Assembly (NCBI RefSeq): GCF_001667035.1
Contig: NZ_LZIR01000063.1
Coordinates: forward strand, 1 to 55,653
Origin: Mycobacterium sp. 852002-51057_SCH5723018
GTDB lineage: Bacteria > Actinomycetota > Actinomycetes > Mycobacteriales > Mycobacteriaceae
Direction: 5' to 3'
DNA: 55,653 nt
A program made the position numbers and the translations under genes. This document shows, one piece after another, positions 19,084 through 27,130 of the stretch; position 1 is the first letter of the stretch, and every line of letters begins with the position of its first letter. Under the pieces are notes generated by a model. It did not search any database and was not told the DNA's origin. It saw only the letters and a program-made list of their open reading frames with translations.

Positions 19084-19890
19084 ATGACCGAACTAATCCT
19101 GTGGGGGCTTGTCACCACAGAACTCGCCGGTTTAATTGCGCTGGGCGTCTTGTTGACCATCTCGCAGCGCCGGCTGAGAACCGTTCGCCGGCAGCTTGAG
19201 CGCAGCCGGCGCCAGCACGGCCCGCGGCGTCGTCGGCGCCGTGGGCTTGCGCCTTTTGCGGTGCGGAAAACCTGGAAGACCGCCGAGATGGTGCGTACCA
19301 AAGGCATCGGCGCCACGGTGCGCAACTCCATCGAAGACCTGGCGGGGTGGGCCCAAGTGGAACGCCCGGACCTGGCACGGTTAACCGCCGATGGCGACGT
19401 CGTGATCGTCTTCTCCGACATCGAGGCTTCCACCCAACACAACGAGGCGCTAGGTGATCGAGACTGGGTGAAGTTGCTCCATCGACATGATGAACTCGTC
19501 CGCTCACTCGTCACCAAGTACGGAGGGCATGTCGTCAAAACCCAAGGGGACGGATTCATGCTTGCCTTCGCAAAACCTGGCGATGCCTTGCGCTGTTGTA
19601 TCGATGTGCAAGCTGCGCTGCGGGACCACCCTGAGCGCTGGGACAACATCCGGGTGCGCTTCGGTATCCACATGGGGACGTCGGTGAGACGCGGCGACGA
19701 CCTATTCGGACGCAATGTTGTCATGGCGGCGCGGATAGCAGGACATGCCGAGGGGGGCGAGATCCTGATCAGCGAACCGGTACGTGATGGGCTCGGCGAC
19801 CGAACGGACATCCGCTTCGGCGCACCTCAGGAGCTGGAACTAAAGGGTCTGCGCGGTGTGCACAATGTCTTCGAGGTACTACCCGGCTGA
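19084..19890 (+). CDS. membrane-anchored class III adenylate/guanylate cyclase
   Basis: 268 residues: one N-terminal transmembrane helix (about 5-27, [21 protein letters not shown]), an Arg-rich basic linker, then a class III cyclase catalytic domain (about 105-265). Metal-binding Asp residues are present in VFSDIEAST and QGDGF, a substrate Lys in VVKTQGDGF, and the transition-state Asn/Arg pair in [12 protein letters not shown]. All key residues are kept, in contrast to the degenerate cyclase domain of the LuxR protein at the left of the window, so it is expected to make cAMP (Lys/Asp specificity residues). ATG 19084. It interrupts the lipid cluster without a cluster motif of its own; its signal input is unknown. 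Confidence 0.88.
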   Translation: MTELILWGLVTTELAGLIALGVLLTISQRRLRTVRRQLERSRRQHGPRRRRRRGLAPFAVRKTWKTAEMVRTKGIGATVRNSIEDLAGWAQVERPDLARLTADGDVVIVFSDIEASTQHNEALGDRDWVKLLHRHDELVRSLVTKYGGHVVKTQGDGFMLAFAKPGDALRCCIDVQAALRDHPERWDNIRVRFGIHMGTSVRRGDDLFGRNVVMAARIAGHAEGGEILISEPVRDGLGDRTDIRFGAPQELELKGLRGVHNVFEVLPG

Positions 19891-19913
19891 CGGAGGCCAG
19901 CGCGCTGATGTAG

Positions 19914-21017
19914 TCATGGTGACCTCCGCTTCGCAAGCGCGGCACCGATTTCGGTGAGATAACGGTCTGGGCCCCCAAGAAATGTGCTCCAGCTCAGCAG
20001 GCGCTTGAGGTAGAGATGAGCGTCGTGCTCCCAGGTGTAACCGATGCCGCCGAACACCTGGATGGCGGTGTCCCCGACGGTGGCCAGCCGCCCGGCGAAC
20101 GCCTTGGCCCGCAACGCAGCAAGGTGCCGCTCCTCGGCGCCGGCGTGGTCGGCCGCCCACAGCGCCTGGATCACGCCGCTGCGCGCCAGCTCGACGGTCT
20201 CGTACATGTCCACGCACAAGTGCTGGACCGCCTGGAACGAGCCGATGACCTGACCGAATTGCTTTCTGACTTTGGCGTATTCGACGGCGAGGTCCATCAC
20301 CGCCCGCGCGGCCCCGAGCGCGTCCGCGGCCGAGGCGATCAGCACGTCGTCAATCACCGCCGCTGCGTCGTCTGATGACGCCGCGGCCAGTCGGTGCGCG
20401 GGGGCTGCGTCGAGCGTGACGCGAAAGTGCTTGCGGGTCTGGTCGATACCGCGCTCCGGCGCCACCGAAACCCCGGACGCGTCGGCGTTCACGGCGTAAA
20501 GACCGATGCCGTCGGATTCCACTGCGAGCGCCAACAGGACGTCGGCGGCGGCGGCGTCGGGCACCGCAGCGATCTCGCCCCGCAGTACAACGCCGTCGGC
20601 GTGCCGGTTCGCGGCGACTTGGACGTTCTGGTAATGGGGGAGGCCGACGGTGACGATCGTGGTGCCGTCGGCGATCCCGGTCAACAGCTTGGTGGCGGAA
20701 TCTCTGGCGACGAGGCGGGTCAGTGCCCGGGTGGCGGCGACGGCGGTCGACAACCACGGCCCCGGATGCAAAGCGGCGCCGAGTTCCTCGGCGACGATGC
20801 CGGCCTCGACCATCGTCATGCCGGCGCCGCCGCAGTCTTCCGGCGCCAGCAGGCCGGTGGTCCCGAGGTCGGCAAGGCCGCGCCAGACCGCGTCGGTGGT
20901 GCCGGTCGGATCGTCGAGCAGCGGCCGCACGTGCCCCGAGATCGGGGCCTTTTCGGCGAGGAAGCCCCGTGTGGTGTCGCGCAGCGCCACCTGCTCGTCG
21001 GTGAGTTCGAGGTTCAT
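19914..21017 (-). CDS. acyl-CoA dehydrogenase, second subunit of a FadE pair
   Basis: 367 residues from MNLELTDEQVALRDTTRGFL. ACAD fold with the FAD-contact segment YAKVRKQFGQVIGSFQAVQH (about 270-290) and GGIGYTWEHDAHLYLKR near the C-terminus, which is typical of the beta-like partner in actinobacterial heterotetrameric ACADs. ATG 21015-21017 overlaps the TGA of the upstream ACAD gene (ATGA), so the two are translationally coupled and likely assemble together as alpha2beta2, as known for sterol-side-chain FadE pairs such as ChsE4-ChsE5. Role: alpha,beta-dehydrogenation of a CoA ester, probably of a bulky substrate. Controlled from the motif upstream of the partner gene. Confidence 0.9.
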   Translation of the reverse strand: MNLELTDEQVALRDTTRGFLAEKAPISGHVRPLLDDPTGTTDAVWRGLADLGTTGLLAPEDCGGAGMTMVEAGIVAEELGAALHPGPWLSTAVAATRALTRLVARDSATKLLTGIADGTTIVTVGLPHYQNVQVAANRHADGVVLRGEIAAVPDAAAADVLLALAVESDGIGLYAVNADASGVSVAPERGIDQTRKHFRVTLDAAPAHRLAAASSDDAAAVIDDVLIASAADALGAARAVMDLAVEYAKVRKQFGQVIGSFQAVQHLCVDMYETVELARSGVIQALWAADHAGAEERHLAALRAKAFAGRLATVGDTAIQVFGGIGYTWEHDAHLYLKRLLSWSTFLGGPDRYLTEIGAALAKRRSP

Positions 21018-22168
21018 TTGCGCGGCAATCCAAGGATGCGTTGTGCGGTGATGTTCTTGTTGATCTGGGTCGTGCCGCCGGCGATCGTCAGTGAGCGCGA
21101 CGTCAGGCGGTAGTTTGCCCACGGGGCGTTGCTGCCGCGGGTGCCCAGCACGTCGAAGGCCAGGGCCGCCAGGTCTTGCCCGATCTCACCCCACACGGTC
21201 TTGGCAAGGCTGGCCGACCCGAACGCAACCTTCTCCGAGCCGCCGTGCAGCGTCGCCGAGATCGATCGCTGGCAGAGCACCTCGAGATACTTGATGCGGA
21301 CCGCGATTTCGCCGAGGCGCCGCAGCGTCACGGGGTCGTCCAGCGCGTCGCTGTGGGTGGCGATGTCGTCCGCGAGTTCTTCCAGCCGCACCTGCATTTC
21401 GGCGTACAGCCGCGCTGCCCCGGCACGCTCGTGGCTGAGGGTCGTGGTGGCCACCTGCCAGCCGGCGTTCAGCGGGCCGAGCAACGCATCGGCCGGCACC
21501 CGCACGTCGTGGAAGAACACTTCGGCGAAGTCGGTGTCGCCGTTGAGCGTGACGAGCGGGCGGACCTCGATGCCCGGCAGCCTCATGTCGACGATCAGGC
21601 AGGAGATCCCCTGGTGCTTCGGGGCTTCCGGATCGGTGCGCACGTACAGCTGGCACCACTGCGCGCGATGCCCGAGTGAGGTCCAGATCTTCTGGCCGTT
21701 GACCACGAAGTGGTCGCCATCGGTCACCGCCCGGGTGCGCAGCGCGGCGAGGTCGGAACCGGCTTCGGGCTCCGACATGCCTTGGCACCAGATGTCGTCG
21801 GCGCGCATCATGCGGGGGAGCAGCGTTGTCTTCTGCGATTCGGTGCCGTATTGCATGATGGCCGGCGCGATGTTGTTCATCCCAATAACGTTGAGCGGCA
21901 TCGGAGCCCGAGCGCGTGTGGTTTCCTCGGTGTAGACCAGCTGCTCGAGAACCGTCGCCCCGCGGCCGCCGTACTCGCGGGGCCACGAAACGGCGGCCCA
22001 CCCCGCGTCCGCCATCGTCCGGTTCCAGGCGCGCAGCATTTCGAATGCGGCGTCGTCGCGGCCGCTGGGCCGGCGGGCGGCGATCAGCTCATCGGTCAGG
22101 TTGGCGGACAGCCAGTCGCGCAGTTCGGCGCGGAACTGTTCCACTTCCGTTGGGTAGGAGAAGTCCAC
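21014..22168 (-). CDS. acyl-CoA dehydrogenase, first subunit of a FadE pair
   Basis: 384 residues with the ACAD N-domain (REYGGRGATVLEQLVYTEE), the flavin segment CQGMSEPEAGSDLA and VNGQKIWTSLGHRA, and the C-terminal loop LTIAGGTTQINKN. The catalytic Glu position of MCAD-type enzymes (YEGT) is AGGT here, so the base must lie elsewhere: the Glu in LSHERAGA, in the position used by LCAD/isovaleryl-CoA dehydrogenases, is the best candidate. That arrangement is typical of the catalytic subunit in actinobacterial heterotetramers. ATG start at 22168; a cluster motif lies 20 bp upstream. It overlaps its partner subunit gene downstream. Confidence 0.92.
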   Translation of the reverse strand: MDFSYPTEVEQFRAELRDWLSANLTDELIAARRPSGRDDAAFEMLRAWNRTMADAGWAAVSWPREYGGRGATVLEQLVYTEETTRARAPMPLNVIGMNNIAPAIMQYGTESQKTTLLPRMMRADDIWCQGMSEPEAGSDLAALRTRAVTDGDHFVVNGQKIWTSLGHRAQWCQLYVRTDPEAPKHQGISCLIVDMRLPGIEVRPLVTLNGDTDFAEVFFHDVRVPADALLGPLNAGWQVATTTLSHERAGAARLYAEMQVRLEELADDIATHSDALDDPVTLRRLGEIAVRIKYLEVLCQRSISATLHGGSEKVAFGSASLAKTVWGEIGQDLAALAFDVLGTRGSNAPWANYRLTSRSLTIAGGTTQINKNITAQRILGLPRK

Positions 22169-22187
22169 TTTCGCGGACTTTACGTTG

Positions 22188-22204
22188 GAGCAGAAATTAG
22201 GTCA
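22188..22204 (+). promoter_or_regulatory. cluster motif site 3 (GAGCAGAAATTAGGTCA)
   Basis: 17-bp element 20 bp upstream of the first FadE ATG. Its right end coincides with the stop codon (22202-22204) of the upstream SDR gene, so the operator is built into the 3' end of that gene. Confidence 0.6.
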
Positions 22205-23167
22205 ACGGGCAGGAAATGCGACTTCGTCGTTGTCCGGCGTCGCGCTGATGCCCCGTCGAACACAGACCTCCAGCACCTCGTCGATGATCGACGCGGGCAC
22301 GATGAACCGCTCCGTGGCTGACATCTGCTCGAGATGTGCCCCGATGTCTTCGGCCGTCGGTTGGCTTTCGACGTCTGCGAGCCAGCCTTCGCTCAGGCCG
22401 ACGAACACCCGCGCGTAGCGCCCGGCGACGGCCGAATAGTTGCGGTGGGTGAACGTGCAGGCGCTGCTCGCCAGGAAAGTGACCAGCGGCACGACGAGTT
22501 CGGGCCGGATGGCTCGCATGAAGCCGGATTCGGCGAGAAACTTCTCATCGCCAACCGTCTCGGTGGCCATCCGCGAGAAGCCCATCGGCATAACGGAATT
22601 GGCCAGTATTCGATGCGCTTCGCCTTCGATCGCGATCACGTTCATCAGCCCGACGAGGCCGGCCTTCGCCGCGGCGTAGTGAGCCTCCATCGGCTGACCG
22701 AAAAGCCCGGCGGAGGAAGAGATGAACACAAATCTTCCGCCCCCGTTGTTCTTCATCACGTCGAACGCGGGCTGCGATAGAAAAAAGCCGCCGTCGAGAT
22801 GCACTCGCAGCATTCGACTCCACTCGTCGGGCGAGAGTTCTTCGAATGGGACGCTGCCGAAGATTCCCGCGTTGCTCACGACCGCGTCGAGGCGACCGAA
22901 CGCGGCGACGGCGGCATCGATGATCGCTTGGCCGCCCGCGGGGCTGTCGACCGAGTCATAGGAGGCGATCGCCGTGCCACCGGCCCTGCTGATCTCGTCG
23001 ACAACCTCGTCGGCGACTTTTGAGCCGGCACCGTCGGCGCGCATCGAGCCGCCGAGATCGTTGACAACCACCGCGGCACCGCGGCGCGCCAGGTCGAGCG
23101 CGTACAGCCGGCCGAGTCCGCGTCCGGCGCCGGTGACGACAGCCACGCGATCGGTGAAGTCGATCAT
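22202..23167 (-). CDS. SDR family oxidoreductase, (3R)-hydroxyacyl-CoA dehydrogenase-like
   Basis: 321 residues. N-terminal VVTGAGRGLGRLYALDLARRG cofactor loop, VVSNAGIFG, active site SSSAGLFGQPMEAHYAAAKAG (Ser/Tyr/Lys), then a ~100-residue C-terminal extension beyond a normal SDR. The sequence around NDLGGSMRADGAGSKVADEVVDEI is like that of MFE-2-type (17beta-HSD4) and ChsB1 hydroxyacyl-CoA dehydrogenases, fitting the beta-oxidation step after FadE and hydratase. ATG at 23167 with GAGGGTGCTCC upstream. Cluster motif site 4 lies in the divergent promoter region 60 bp away. Confidence 0.9.
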   Translation of the reverse strand: MIDFTDRVAVVTGAGRGLGRLYALDLARRGAAVVVNDLGGSMRADGAGSKVADEVVDEISRAGGTAIASYDSVDSPAGGQAIIDAAVAAFGRLDAVVSNAGIFGSVPFEELSPDEWSRMLRVHLDGGFFLSQPAFDVMKNNGGGRFVFISSSAGLFGQPMEAHYAAAKAGLVGLMNVIAIEGEAHRILANSVMPMGFSRMATETVGDEKFLAESGFMRAIRPELVVPLVTFLASSACTFTHRNYSAVAGRYARVFVGLSEGWLADVESQPTAEDIGAHLEQMSATERFIVPASIIDEVLEVCVRRGISATPDNDEVAFPAR

Positions 23168-23226
23168 GGAGCACCCTCAAGCATGGACAACGGTTTGACC
23201 GTGCGTCGGACCGGACCCTACGCTTG

Positions 23227-23243
23227 GAACAGATATTTGGTCA
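23227..23243 (+). promoter_or_regulatory. cluster motif site 4 (GAACAGATATTTGGTCA)
   Basis: 17-bp element in the divergent region between the SDR gene (start 23167, minus) and the VWA gene (start 23269, plus), 26 bp from the latter; one site could control both. Confidence 0.65.
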
Positions 23244-23268
23244 ACAATCTCGTGGGGTTCGGAGGCCG

Positions 23269-24960
23269 ATGGCAGACGACGCTCCCGGCGACCGCCTGGC
23301 AGCCCTCGGCATGTTCGCTTCGGCACTGGCCGGACAGCCCGTGGCGGTTGCCGCAGTGCAACCGGGTGAGCCGCCGTGGACCGACGGCCAGACGATCTAT
23401 GTTGACGCCCGTGCACACACCCGCGCGAGACTCGAGGCCGTCGCGGTACAAGCGTCGATGATTGCGGCCGGCAGCCTGGATCCCGGCGTCGTGCGTCGCC
23501 TGGTCCGCCACCCCCGGCGGGCCCGGCGGTATCTGGCGCTAGAGGGCCACCGCGCGCTGATCGCCAATAGCCAGGTGCTGCCGGGCATCCTGGCGTGGTT
23601 CGGCAATCGGGACATCGCGCAGTGCAGCGACTCGCCCGCCGCTTCGCTGAAAATCGCCGAGGGCCGGGCGGCAATCGCGGACCCTGCGCCGGAATTCGGC
23701 GTGATCCGCGCGGCCAAGGTCCTGGCCGCGCGTTCCCAAGCCGCAGAGCACCAAGACCCGGACAAACCCCAACACGTTCCGCGTGGCCCAGGCCAGAAGG
23801 AACTCGAGGAGCTCGACGACGGAGAGGTCGACGATTCCGACGATCCGGACGTGTTCACCAGCCCGGTCGGCGGGGGCGGCTTCATCGGCAAGTGGTTGAA
23901 GAAGATGCTGTCGTCCGTGCGTAAGACGGGGAGCGGCGGTGGGCCCCCCGGGGCGGATACGCCGACACATCGGACAAACTCGGCGAAGCGTGCTGTGCAC
24001 GCCGTGGCTTCGCTGGCGTCGACCTCGAGCGAGGACGCCGATCACCGCGACGTCCAATCGGACGGTATGACCTATCCGGAATGGGACGTCACCCGAAAGA
24101 GCTACCGGCCCGGGTGGTGCACCGTGCGCGAGGTCGAGGCCAAGATCAAGGCATCGGCCACCCCGGCAATCGACCCCGCGATTGGCGTGCGGCGCCCTCT
24201 GTCGCGGCTCGGGATGGGCCTGCACCGGCGCCACCGTCAGTCGCAGGGCGACGACATCGACATCGACGCGGCGGTTGAGGCCCGCGTCGAGGCGCTGGCC
24301 GGGTCGGTGCCCGACGAGGCGGTGTACTTGGACAGCCTGCGGCGCCGGCGTGACCTGTCGGTGCTGCTCCTGTTGGACGTATCGGGGTCGTCGGCCGAGC
24401 CGGGAACCGTCGGGCGGACGGTGCACGAACAACAGCGTGCGGCGGTCGCCAATCTGATGGTCGCCCTGCACGACTTGGGCGACCGGGTTGCGCTCTACGC
24501 CTACTACTCGCAGGGCCGCCGCGCGGTGAGCATGGTGCCCGTCAAGCGATTCGATGACCACCTCGACTCCCGAGTGATGAAGCGGCTGAACAGCCTCGAA
24601 CCCGGCGCGTACTCACGCCTCGGCGCGGCGATCCGGCACGGCTCGGCCGTCTTGGAGGCGCGCGGGGGCACCTCCCGGCGGCTGTTGGTGGTGCTGTCCG
24701 ACGGCCTCGCATACGACCACGGCTACGAGAGGCCCTACGGGGCGGCGGACGCGCGGCGCGCCTTGACCGAGGCCCGCCGCCGCGGCACCGGCTGCGTATG
24801 CCTGACCATCGGCGCAGGAACGGACGTGCGATCGCTGCGCCGGGTCTTCGGCAGCGCCGCGCATGCGACGATCGCGCGACCAGATCAGCTCGCCGGTGTG
24901 ATCGGACCGCTATTCCGCTCCGCGCTGCGCTCGGCGGAGGTTCGCCGGAGGGCGTCGTGA
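23269..24960 (+). CDS. NorD/CoxE-like VWA domain protein
   Basis: About 563 residues from MADDAPGDRLAALGMFASAL. The first ~200 residues are helical; residues ~160-230 are a low-complexity acidic linker (ELEELDDGEVDDSDDPD); the C-terminal ~220 residues form a von Willebrand A domain with an intact MIDAS (LLLLDVSGSS, Asp near 370, and SDG near 477). The pattern is that of NorD / CbbO-type activator proteins, which work with a CbbQ/NirQ/NorQ AAA ATPase to remodel a client metalloenzyme. The matching ATPase gene follows. ATG 23269 follows GGAGG; an in-frame TTG at 23224 would begin before motif site 4 and is unlikely. No NO reductase or Rubisco gene is nearby, so the client is unknown. Confidence 0.85.
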   Translation: MADDAPGDRLAALGMFASALAGQPVAVAAVQPGEPPWTDGQTIYVDARAHTRARLEAVAVQASMIAAGSLDPGVVRRLVRHPRRARRYLALEGHRALIANSQVLPGILAWFGNRDIAQCSDSPAASLKIAEGRAAIADPAPEFGVIRAAKVLAARSQAAEHQDPDKPQHVPRGPGQKELEELDDGEVDDSDDPDVFTSPVGGGGFIGKWLKKMLSSVRKTGSGGGPPGADTPTHRTNSAKRAVHAVASLASTSSEDADHRDVQSDGMTYPEWDVTRKSYRPGWCTVREVEAKIKASATPAIDPAIGVRRPLSRLGMGLHRRHRQSQGDDIDIDAAVEARVEALAGSVPDEAVYLDSLRRRRDLSVLLLLDVSGSSAEPGTVGRTVHEQQRAAVANLMVALHDLGDRVALYAYYSQGRRAVSMVPVKRFDDHLDSRVMKRLNSLEPGAYSRLGAAIRHGSAVLEARGGTSRRLLVVLSDGLAYDHGYERPYGAADARRALTEARRRGTGCVCLTIGAGTDVRSLRRVFGSAAHATIARPDQLAGVIGPLFRSALRSAEVRRRAS

Positions 24961-25019
24961 GGGCATGTCCCAGAATGTCATTCGCGCGCCGGGCCGCATA
25001 TCCGCTCGTCAGGGCTCTT

Positions 25020-25036
25020 GAAACAAACATCTGTTC
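25020..25036 (-). promoter_or_regulatory. cluster motif site 5 (GAACAGATGTTTGTTTC)
   Basis: Minus-strand copy of the 17-bp element, 39 bp upstream of the AAA ATPase ATG. The ATPase gene therefore seems to have its own control point although it follows the VWA gene. Confidence 0.55.
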
Positions 25037-25075
25037 CGGCTAGGCTCCAATCAGCGCGGGTATGGAAGGGAAGCG

Positions 25076-25918
25076 ATGGCCAACGAGTCCGGACTCATGT
25101 ACCGGAACGGCACGACCTCCGAGGCGGACAGGGTGCGGCCCTACTACAAGGCGATCGGCAGCGAAGAGGACGTCTTCAAGGCGGCGTATCGCCAGGGTCT
25201 GGCGCTCGTCTTGAAGGGCCCGACGGGGTGCGGCAAGACCCGATTCGTCGAGGCGATGGCCTACGATCTCGGCCGGCAGCTGATCACCGTCGCCTGTCAT
25301 GACGACCTCACGACGGCAGACCTCGTCGGGCGGTATCTCTTGCAGGGCGACGAAACGGTCTGGGTGGACGGTCCGCTGACCCGCGCCGTGCGCGAGGGCG
25401 CGATCTGCTACCTGGACGAAGTCGTGGAAGCCCGGCAGGACACCACCGTCGTGCTGCACCCGCTCGCGGATCACCGGCGGCAGCTGCCGATCGAGCGTCT
25501 CGGCGTCACGCTGGACGCGGCGCCCGGATTCGGCCTCGTGGTGTCCTACAACCCCGGTTATCAGAGCGTGCTCAAGGACCTCAAGGACTCGACGCGTCAA
25601 CGGATGGTCGCCATCGAATTCGATTTTCCCGCAGCCGATGTCGAAGAGGGGATCGTTGCCCACGAGGCGGGCGTCGACGGTGCCACCGCGGCTGAGCTGG
25701 TGCGCTTCGGGCACGCCATCCGCCGCTTGGAGACCGGCGGGCTGCGTGAGGTCGCGTCGACCCGCGTGCTCATCGCGGCCGGCAGGCTTATCACGGAGGG
25801 CCTGACCATGGCGGCGGCGGCCCGGGCCGCAATCGCTGGACCGCTCACCGACGACGTGGCGGTGAGCAGGTCCCTCAACGAGATGATCGAGGTCTATCTG
25901 GGCGCGTCCGATGGTTGA
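25076..25918 (+). CDS. CbbQ/NirQ/NorQ-family AAA+ ATPase (MoxR clade)
   Basis: 280 residues. Walker A GPTGCGKT (about 48-55), LTTADLVGRYLLQGDETVWVD, Walker B ICYLDEVVEARQD (about 110-120), and VVSYNPGYQSVLKDLKDSTRQR, which is the diagnostic CbbQ/NorQ block with sensor and arginine-finger residues. These hexameric ATPases act with VWA partners as post-translational activators. ATG 25076 has GGAAGGGAAGCG upstream. The gene follows the NorD-like VWA gene by 115 bp and precedes a binding-protein/membrane-protein/P450 operon. The likely client is one of these cluster oxidases or the AveC-like membrane protein, which is inference. Confidence 0.92.
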   Translation: MANESGLMYRNGTTSEADRVRPYYKAIGSEEDVFKAAYRQGLALVLKGPTGCGKTRFVEAMAYDLGRQLITVACHDDLTTADLVGRYLLQGDETVWVDGPLTRAVREGAICYLDEVVEARQDTTVVLHPLADHRRQLPIERLGVTLDAAPGFGLVVSYNPGYQSVLKDLKDSTRQRMVAIEFDFPAADVEEGIVAHEAGVDGATAAELVRFGHAIRRLETGGLREVASTRVLIAAGRLITEGLTMAAAARAAIAGPLTDDVAVSRSLNEMIEVYLGASDG

Positions 25919-25946
25919 CCCCGGTCGGCCCCCTCGCTAGCGTTCT

Positions 25947-25963
25947 GAACAAATATTAGGTCA
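25947..25963 (+). promoter_or_regulatory. cluster motif site 6 (GAACAAATATTAGGTCA)
   Basis: The copy closest to the consensus, 45 bp upstream of the binding-protein ATG at 26009. It probably controls the long operon running from 26009 to at least 30474. Confidence 0.65.
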
Positions 25964-26008
25964 GCACGGCGCGCGAGGTGCGCACGAGTTGGTCACCCGG
26001 GAGGTCAG

Positions 26009-27127
26009 ATGTCCTACGAGAGCAGTGCAGAGCCGATCAAGGTCGGCTACCTGATGGACTTCACCCTCCCACCGGGATTCCCCGAGGAGATGCTGGCCGA
26101 CTTCACCCGGTGCTTCGACCTGATATTCGAGGAGGCCGTCGAACTCGGGCTGATGGACCGGCCCGTGCAGATGGTCTACCGCGAGGTGGAGGGCTTGCCC
26201 AAGGGATCGGTCAAGGCGGTCATCGATGCGTTCGGCGAGCTGGTCGACGAGGGCTGCCTGGTGGTGTTCGGGCCGCACATCACCGACAACTGCGTACCCA
26301 CCCGGGAAGCGATCGAGGAGCGGTTCAAGGTGCCGGCGATCAGCGTCACGGGCACCGACGACTGGTTGGGCGAATGGACGTTCGCCTTCCCGCAGGGATC
26401 GATGACTGACGAGCCGATCTTCATCGCGGACCTCGTCGCCAAACGCGGTCTCTCCGAGATCGGGGTCCTCGTCGAGCAGAATCTGATCGGCGAGAGTTAC
26501 CTGAGAAATCTGCGAAGCGCGTGCCGGCGCAAGGGGATTCGCATCGTTGCGGAAGCGGCGATCGCGCAGACCGCGCAGGACATCAACGAAGCCGTCCGGA
26601 CCCTGCACGACGCGAAGGCCGAGGCGATCGTGCATCTGGGCTTCGGCTTCGGGATCGTGTTCATCAACCCCGCGTTGCAGGCGGTCGATTGGGATCCGCC
26701 GCGGTTCACGACTACGGCTTTTCAGAACGCCTGGGTGAATCCGATCATGTGGAACGCGTTCATGGGCTGGATCGGGGTCGACCAGTACGACGAGCAGAAT
26801 CGGCTCGGCCAGGACTTCCTCGACCGTTACGCGCAGAAGTACGGAGGCAGGCGTCCCGAGTACTGCGTGCCGGTGGTCAACCGCGACGTCGCCGCCACAC
26901 TCGTGCGAGCGTTCAGCGATGCGCACCCGCTGAGCCCGCGCGGGGTCAAAGAGGCGCTGGAGCGGGTGAAGATGATGCCCGCCGCCGCGGGCGCGCCGGG
27001 TACCCGGGTGTCGTTCGGCAAGTGGACGCGGCGGGCCTGGATGGGGGCCGGCTATCTGGTGGCGCGGACCCTCGATGCCGACGGCGTCAACTCGCGTCTG
27101 GTCGACCGCTTCGGAGAGGAGGGCTGA
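26009..27127 (+). CDS. Leu/Ile/Val-type (Peripla_BP_6) binding protein without signal peptide
   Basis: 372 residues that begin directly with the mature fold of a branched-chain-amino-acid-type substrate-binding protein (EPIKVGYLMDFTLPPGF), with the two-lobe pattern (VVFGPHITDNCVPTREAIEE; GVLVEQNLIGESYLRNLR; VHLGFGFGIVF). There is no signal peptide, Tat motif or lipobox Cys, and no ABC permease or ATPase gene is near. It is therefore probably a cytosolic ligand-binding or sensor protein (compare AmiC, which uses this fold as an intracellular sensor). ATG 26009 follows the cluster motif; first gene of an operon with the AveC-like protein, an SDR and a P450. The ligand is unknown. Confidence 0.85.
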   Translation: MSYESSAEPIKVGYLMDFTLPPGFPEEMLADFTRCFDLIFEEAVELGLMDRPVQMVYREVEGLPKGSVKAVIDAFGELVDEGCLVVFGPHITDNCVPTREAIEERFKVPAISVTGTDDWLGEWTFAFPQGSMTDEPIFIADLVAKRGLSEIGVLVEQNLIGESYLRNLRSACRRKGIRIVAEAAIAQTAQDINEAVRTLHDAKAEAIVHLGFGFGIVFINPALQAVDWDPPRFTTTAFQNAWVNPIMWNAFMGWIGVDQYDEQNRLGQDFLDRYAQKYGGRRPEYCVPVVNRDVAATLVRAFSDAHPLSPRGVKEALERVKMMPAAAGAPGTRVSFGKWTRRAWMGAGYLVARTLDADGVNSRLVDRFGEEG

Positions 27128-27130
27128 CTC

